Shown here: positions 5,367 through 9,076 of the stretch, piece by piece
Layout: each line of letters opens with the position of its first letter
How positions within the stretch are numbered: position 1 is the first letter of the stretch
Source: Bdellovibrionales bacterium
GTDB taxonomy: Bacteria > Bdellovibrionota > Bdellovibrionia > Bdellovibrionales > UBA1609
DNA length: 9,076 nucleotides
Direction: 5' to 3'
Assembly (NCBI GenBank): GCA_028279085.1
Contig: JANQSX010000202.1
Location: 1 to 9,076 of the forward strand
Translations under genes and position numbers: made by a program
The notes under the pieces: model-generated
The model's input: only the letters and a program-made list of their open reading frames with translations
Told to the model about the DNA's origin: nothing
The model's database searches: none

Positions 5367-5855
5367 ATGAAACCTGCTTCTTTGTTGATCTTTTTCTTAT
5401 TTTTTTCTTTATTAGCCTGCAATCCACTTGCAGATAAAGTCTATCAGATAAAAGCGGCAGCAGCAGCGGCAAATGCAAAGAATACAAGCAATATAGAAAA
5501 TACAAATGAAAAAAACACTTTTTTTAAAAATTTTTGTACAGAACTAGGGAAAAAAATAAAATGTATGAAAGAAGCCCCATTTGGAGACCCAAACCAAATT
5601 TGCCTGCAAACCCACTGGACCACGGATGAAGATCTTGTAAAAAAGTTTAATCAACACACAAGCATAAACACTCAAGAAGAAGTCCGCAAGAACACGACAG
5701 AAACACGTGAAACACTGGAATATTCAGACTTTAGAACCACAGGGAGTTTCAAGAAAGCAAAAGAAGGTTTTATAAATGTTGCACACAAATTAGAGGAAAT
5801 TATATCAAAAAATGAGTACCCGGAATGCGAAAAAATAGTAAAAAAAGAACTGTAG
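5367..5855 (+). CDS. Small lipoprotein of unknown function
   Basis: This is a 162-residue predicted lipoprotein that I do not recognise. The signal peptide is strong: a short basic end (MKP), a hydrophobic core SLLIFFLFFSLLA, and lipobox LLAC with Cys18 lipidated. Asn at +2 and the lack of Asp fit outer-membrane sorting. The mature N-terminus has six consecutive alanines (30-35) and then an Asn/Thr-rich, likely flexible linker up to about residue 50. The remaining part is charged, mostly Lys/Glu, probably helical, with four cysteines (57, 66, 79, 154) that could form two disulfides. It begins CNPL after cleavage, like the larger lipoprotein upstream, but I see no further similarity. It stands alone on its strand and converges with the minus-strand gene ending at 5923, leaving 67 bases between them. 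Confidence 0.75.
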   Translation: MKPASLLIFFLFFSLLACNPLADKVYQIKAAAAAANAKNTSNIENTNEKNTFFKNFCTELGKKIKCMKEAPFGDPNQICLQTHWTTDEDLVKKFNQHTSINTQEEVRKNTTETRETLEYSDFRTTGSFKKAKEGFINVAHKLEEIISKNEYPECEKIVKKEL

Positions 5856-5922
5856 AAGGTGTTTAATTATTCTGCGTTAATATTTAGATCTACTAGTCAC
5901 AGTTTGAAAATAAAATATTTTA

Positions 5923-7995
5923 CTACTGATGTTGCAAGGTTTGGTTATAAACTGCCATAAAGTTATCTACAAGATCTTTAATTTTCCATCCTTTCTTAAT
6001 AGGATTACGAGAAAATTTAAAAAGCCCGGGAATATCTTTACGAATACCTTTAATGACGGCTTTTCTTATTTCTTGAGGAGTCCAGTCACTATAACTTATA
6101 TTAAGACTCTTATTATTCTCATGGGTCATTAAGAAATAGACAGCTTCTGCCTTCTTTCTTAGTTCAAAAGGCAGTCTTTCTATATTTTCCAATAGTCTTT
6201 TATGAAACAAAAGATGGCCTAAAGAATAACCTAAGTGAACTCTATTACCTTTAAAACCCGCATGAAGAAAATCATGACTATAAAAAGTCTCAGCATTATA
6301 TGTAATTCCATCCGCCTCTATAGACCGCCGGTTAATCAGGCCTGCCGGATAAACACCTTCTATACTTGCTCTATTAAAAGTTATAACTCCCAGATTTTCC
6401 CCGCTTATCACTGGTATCATAATCTGCACAGGAAATTCAGATATAATAGGATCCATATATATACGTACTTCATAAGGTAAATGAGTAGTTGAGTGGCCGA
6501 CCATAACTCGAGATAGTTTATGATTAAACATCAGCCACCAATAATAAGTGACTGTCTGACGGGCAACAGCTTCCTTAGCTTCTTTTTCCAAACCTTCTAA
6601 CAGCCTTAATTGATTCATCTTGCTATTGGTAAATGTATTAGTAACAGAATAATGGTTTTCTATACCCTCTCTTATATAGGCGATGTGAATAGGGATTTGA
6701 TCCGCAAAATGTTCAATATGAGTTGTATAAGGATTCGCTCTTAGTTCTTGTAATCGCTTTCGCAATGCAGACCACTCCCCTACCTGATCCAGTTTTCCTA
6801 TGTAACCAGCTTTATAGCCTTGCTTTGTCAGCCTTATTTCTTCATTGGTTGGAAGAGGAAGCTCTAGTTCACTAGAATCAATTTTTCTTTTCGAGGATTT
6901 TGCCGCTAAAAATATAGTTTCGGATTCAAGAGGATACAAACGAAAATTATACACACCCCTTATAAAACTCCTATATATTACAGTCTCTGTATCCATAAAA
7001 TCACTTTTCTCTACTCCTATGTTACTCATCCAATGGGGTATATGTTGTGAACTTGGAATTTGATCAGAATACCTGGAAATATAAGACCTGAGTTTATTTT
7101 CCAGTTCCCGATAATCTTTAGCTGTAGGACCCTCCGGCAATAAACCAAGCTTTGTAGCTCTTTCAAAAGAGAAAAAAACTTGATTAACTGCCCATGTAAA
7201 ACCAGAATTTTTTTTCTCCAGTATGCTGATAACAAAACCACTGTCTGTTTTTTCAAAAACTTTAGTTATACTAGAAGGGTCTATGCGAATAGGCGGTAGG
7301 TTTATATCATTTGTTATTAAAAATATCTGCGTCTTAATAATTCGACCTAGCTCATCTACTTTTTCCGCTTCTATTAAAGTACCGTTACTTGTTTCTTCCA
7401 AGATTTTACGAACTCTGAATATGGCACCATAAAGTTCAATAAAAACTTTTTCCCTTTTTTTTAAACGATCTGATATCCCTTTTTTTGTAAAAAGTTTAGC
7501 AGACTTTGAAAAAGAAAAAATTTCCCGGGGAGATATTCCTACCCTTTTTATTTGAAAAAAAGCATAGTTATTAGTTCTAGAATCAGTCGCATGAGAAAAA
7601 CGATTAATCTCCACAGCTCCACTTTCTATAAGAATTTGAATTTGCTCTTGAGAAAAAACCTCACGAAGAAACTCCTCTATTCTTTCTCTCTGAGATAAAG
7701 TGTAATTTCCCACTCGAGCAAAAGTTCCATCCTGACCTTTCTCTCCTTTAGCTGTATAGTGATAAGTCTCTAAAGCTCTCACTTGCTCGGAAGTTAAATT
7801 TTCTACCCCTAAACTATCTTGAGCTAATCTGGTAAGTAATTGTTTATAACTTTCGATCCCTATGACTTCTTGCTTGTAAGGCTTCAAATGTTTTGAACTG
7901 GAAAAAGCCTCCTCACAAGCTAATGAAGCAAAAGCTTGTGAACTGTTAACTATTAAAAAAATTAAAGTAAAATAATAAAATATCTTTAAAAGCAT
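5923..7995 (-). CDS. Exported protein of unknown function, complete tandem paralog
   Basis: This 690-residue protein has no assignable function. Residues 1-23 form a signal peptide (LLKIFYYFTLIFLIVNSSQAF) with likely cleavage after AFA, so it is exported; a Cys at 27 is not in a good lipobox. Residues about 60-130 form a module (SEQVRALETYHY, GQDGTFARVGNYTLSQRERI, FSQEQIQILIESGAVEINR) resembling one I associate with Bdellovibrio-like proteins. Residues 130-335 are unrecognised. Residues 339-690 align with the partial upstream gene, about 60% identical over 537-627 by my hand count. Conserved there are NPYTTHIE-FADQ (421-432), EGVYPAG (546-552), HDFLHA (574-579), GHLLFHKRLL (593-602) and THE (624-626); the His/Asp/Glu set suggests a metal site. 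A ribosome binding site AGGAGC (8001-8006) precedes the ATG. Both genes probably form one operon. Confidence 0.85.
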   Translation of the reverse strand: MLLKIFYYFTLIFLIVNSSQAFASLACEEAFSSSKHLKPYKQEVIGIESYKQLLTRLAQDSLGVENLTSEQVRALETYHYTAKGEKGQDGTFARVGNYTLSQRERIEEFLREVFSQEQIQILIESGAVEINRFSHATDSRTNNYAFFQIKRVGISPREIFSFSKSAKLFTKKGISDRLKKREKVFIELYGAIFRVRKILEETSNGTLIEAEKVDELGRIIKTQIFLITNDINLPPIRIDPSSITKVFEKTDSGFVISILEKKNSGFTWAVNQVFFSFERATKLGLLPEGPTAKDYRELENKLRSYISRYSDQIPSSQHIPHWMSNIGVEKSDFMDTETVIYRSFIRGVYNFRLYPLESETIFLAAKSSKRKIDSSELELPLPTNEEIRLTKQGYKAGYIGKLDQVGEWSALRKRLQELRANPYTTHIEHFADQIPIHIAYIREGIENHYSVTNTFTNSKMNQLRLLEGLEKEAKEAVARQTVTYYWWLMFNHKLSRVMVGHSTTHLPYEVRIYMDPIISEFPVQIMIPVISGENLGVITFNRASIEGVYPAGLINRRSIEADGITYNAETFYSHDFLHAGFKGNRVHLGYSLGHLLFHKRLLENIERLPFELRKKAEAVYFLMTHENNKSLNISYSDWTPQEIRKAVIKGIRKDIPGLFKFSRNPIKKGWKIKDLVDNFMAVYNQTLQHQ

Positions 7996-8000
7996 TAAAA

Positions 8001-8006
8001 GCTCCT
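8001..8006 (-). promoter_or_regulatory. Ribosome binding site of the 690-residue protein gene
   Basis: On the minus strand AGGAGC lies five bases before the ATG at 7995, inside the 16-base gap after the upstream paralog's stop (8012-8014). It confirms the start and indicates translation from a shared transcript. Confidence 0.75.
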
Positions 8007-8011
8007 ATCTA

Positions 8012-9076
8012 CTATTGATGCTGTAATGCCTGGTTATAAACTTCCATAAAAATGTCGGCTAAATTTTCTATTTTTTGTTCCTTCTCAGTAGGATGATTAT
8101 CAGGGAACTTAAAAATACCGGCGTTATCCCTGCCGATTTCTCTAACAACGACTTCCCTTATTGTCTCTGGAGTTTTATCACTATAGCTTATATTAATATT
8201 ACCTGCTTCTTCATATTCATGTGTTACTATAAAATAAACAGCCTCCGCTTTCTTCCTTTTATCGGGAGGTAAGTTTTCTATACTTGCGAGTAATCTTTTG
8301 TGAAATAGTCGATGACCCATAGAATACTCTCGATAAGCTTGATTTCCATCTAATGATGCATGAAAATGATCATGTAATAAAAAAACAAAAGAATTATATA
8401 TAGATCCATCTGCTTCCCTAGTTTGTTGATTTATTACACCGGCAGGGTAAACACCTTCCAGACCGGCCCTATTGAAAGTCATGATTCCTATATCCGGTTC
8501 TATTGTTGGTATTATTATCTTTAAGGGAAAATAAGATAAAGTTTCTTTTAGTAATTTTTGAGCTTCTTCATTTGCTTTAGGATCATTTATACCTGACATC
8601 ACTTCTGTCAATTTATTGTTGAATTCCAGCCACCACTTATAAGTAACTTCTTCCCTATAAATCGCTTCCCCAGCCTCTCTTTCCAGTTCTTTCAGCTTCC
8701 ACAATTGACCTATCCTACTTCCATAAGATTCATCTTTAGGAGAGTAGTTTTCTTTGAGACCTTTTTTGATATGCGCAATATGAAGAGGAACTTGATCTGC
8801 AAAATATTCAATATGAGTCGTATAGGGATTAGCTTCTAATTCTTGTAACTGCCTTCGCAAAGCCGCCCACTTGTTCACTAAATCAATACCCGCAATGTAT
8901 CCAGCTTTATATCCTTGTTTTGCCAGTTGAGACTCCATATCTGTAGGAGCAGGAAAATTTAAGTCATTAATATCAATCTTTCTCCTGGTAGATTGAACAG
9001 CTGAATATACAGCTTCCATCTCAGGATTTAATGTAACTTCAATATCTCTCATGTAATATCCACCATCTTCTATTAA
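8012..9076 (-). CDS. Partial paralog of the adjacent exported protein (5' end outside the window)
   Basis: At least 354 residues are visible, of unknown function. The first in-frame ATG on this strand is at 9052, but the frame stays open to the window edge through eight more codons (LIEDGGYY). The neighbour's alignment also continues without gaps through them, from its Val339 to KID373. The true start is therefore beyond 9076. Counting from the Met at 9052, conserved segments are NPYTTHIEYFADQ (75-87), TYKWWLEFN (137-145), EGVYPAG (199-205), HDHFHA (227-232), GHRLFHKRLL (246-255) and THE (277-279). Both proteins end in LQHQ. The missing N-terminal part may carry a signal peptide and the same N-terminal module as the neighbour, but this cannot be seen. 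It lies 16 bases upstream of the complete copy, in the same orientation, and is probably the first of the two in an operon. Confidence 0.85.
   Translation of the reverse strand, partial: LIEDGGYYMRDIEVTLNPEMEAVYSAVQSTRRKIDINDLNFPAPTDMESQLAKQGYKAGYIAGIDLVNKWAALRRQLQELEANPYTTHIEYFADQVPLHIAHIKKGLKENYSPKDESYGSRIGQLWKLKELEREAGEAIYREEVTYKWWLEFNNKLTEVMSGINDPKANEEAQKLLKETLSYFPLKIIIPTIEPDIGIMTFNRAGLEGVYPAGVINQQTREADGSIYNSFVFLLHDHFHASLDGNQAYREYSMGHRLFHKRLLASIENLPPDKRKKAEAVYFIVTHEYEEAGNINISYSDKTPETIREVVVREIGRDNAGIFKFPDNHPTEKEQKIENLADIFMEVYNQALQHQ

Noticed and set aside
5911..5922. Palindrome TAAAATATTTTA in the 67-base gap between the convergent genes, as a bidirectional terminator
   Set aside because: It has only A-T pairs and no room for a loop, so a stable hairpin is unlikely. 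It may simply be AT-rich sequence next to the stop codon.
6270..6285. HDFLH motif as a COQ4-like HDxxH-x11-E zinc site
   Set aside because: The residue twelve positions after the second His is Tyr in both paralogs, so the required Glu is missing, and the surrounding sequence does not resemble COQ4.
5929..7432. Plus-strand ORFs of 67-81 codons opposite the 690-residue gene
   Set aside because: They lie wholly antisense to a well-supported coding region, have no ribosome binding sites, and show no protein-like motifs.
1..9076. CRISPR arrays, tRNA or rRNA genes, insertion sequences with transposase
   Set aside because: I looked for regularly spaced repeats, cloverleaf-type sequences, rRNA motifs and transposase motifs and found none. 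The tandem repeats at 1011-1194 have no spacers.

Overview
The window is AT-rich DNA from a Gram-negative bacterium that uses the standard code (TAA, TAG and TGA all serve as stops). It carries seven convincing genes and one dispersed repeat family. The lineage is not certain. Three things point to a Bdellovibrio-like or host-associated bacterium: two outer-membrane-type lipoproteins, a large exported protein pair of a kind I associate with Bdellovibrionota-like genomes, and a hairpin repeat of the type scattered through many proteobacterial and intracellular-bacterial genomes. The C-minus ribosomal protein S14, standing alone outside the usual ribosomal operon, also recalls the Chlamydiae. 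These are impressions from memory, not database matches.

Layout, plus strand: rpsN (68-373) and an NAD(P)H-dependent FMN reductase-like flavoprotein (436-999). Next comes a repeat island (about 1011-1234) and a good sigma-70-type promoter (1257-1285). This promoter drives a two-gene methylcitrate-cycle unit, prpB (1320-2198) and prpC (2285-3400), whose spacer holds another copy of the hairpin repeat. Two lipoprotein genes follow: a cysteine-rich 464-residue protein (3570-4964) and a 162-residue protein (5367-5855). Between them lies a 402-base gap with a decayed repeat copy, two perfect inverted repeats and a possible coding remnant.

Layout, minus strand: two tandem paralogs read leftward toward the lipoprotein genes. 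The upstream one (8012-9076) runs off the right edge. The downstream one (5923-7995) is complete, has a signal peptide, and follows after 16 bases with its own ribosome binding site. Their shared C-terminal half has an invariant set of His, Asp and Glu residues, which suggests an uncharacterised metal-binding or enzymatic domain.

Functionally, PrpC joins propionyl-CoA to oxaloacetate and PrpB splits methylisocitrate to pyruvate and succinate. The dehydratase between them (PrpD or AcnD) is not in the window. The right half codes for cell-envelope or exported proteins of unknown role. It is the part most likely to hold undescribed biology, but nothing in it amounts to a recognisable known system.
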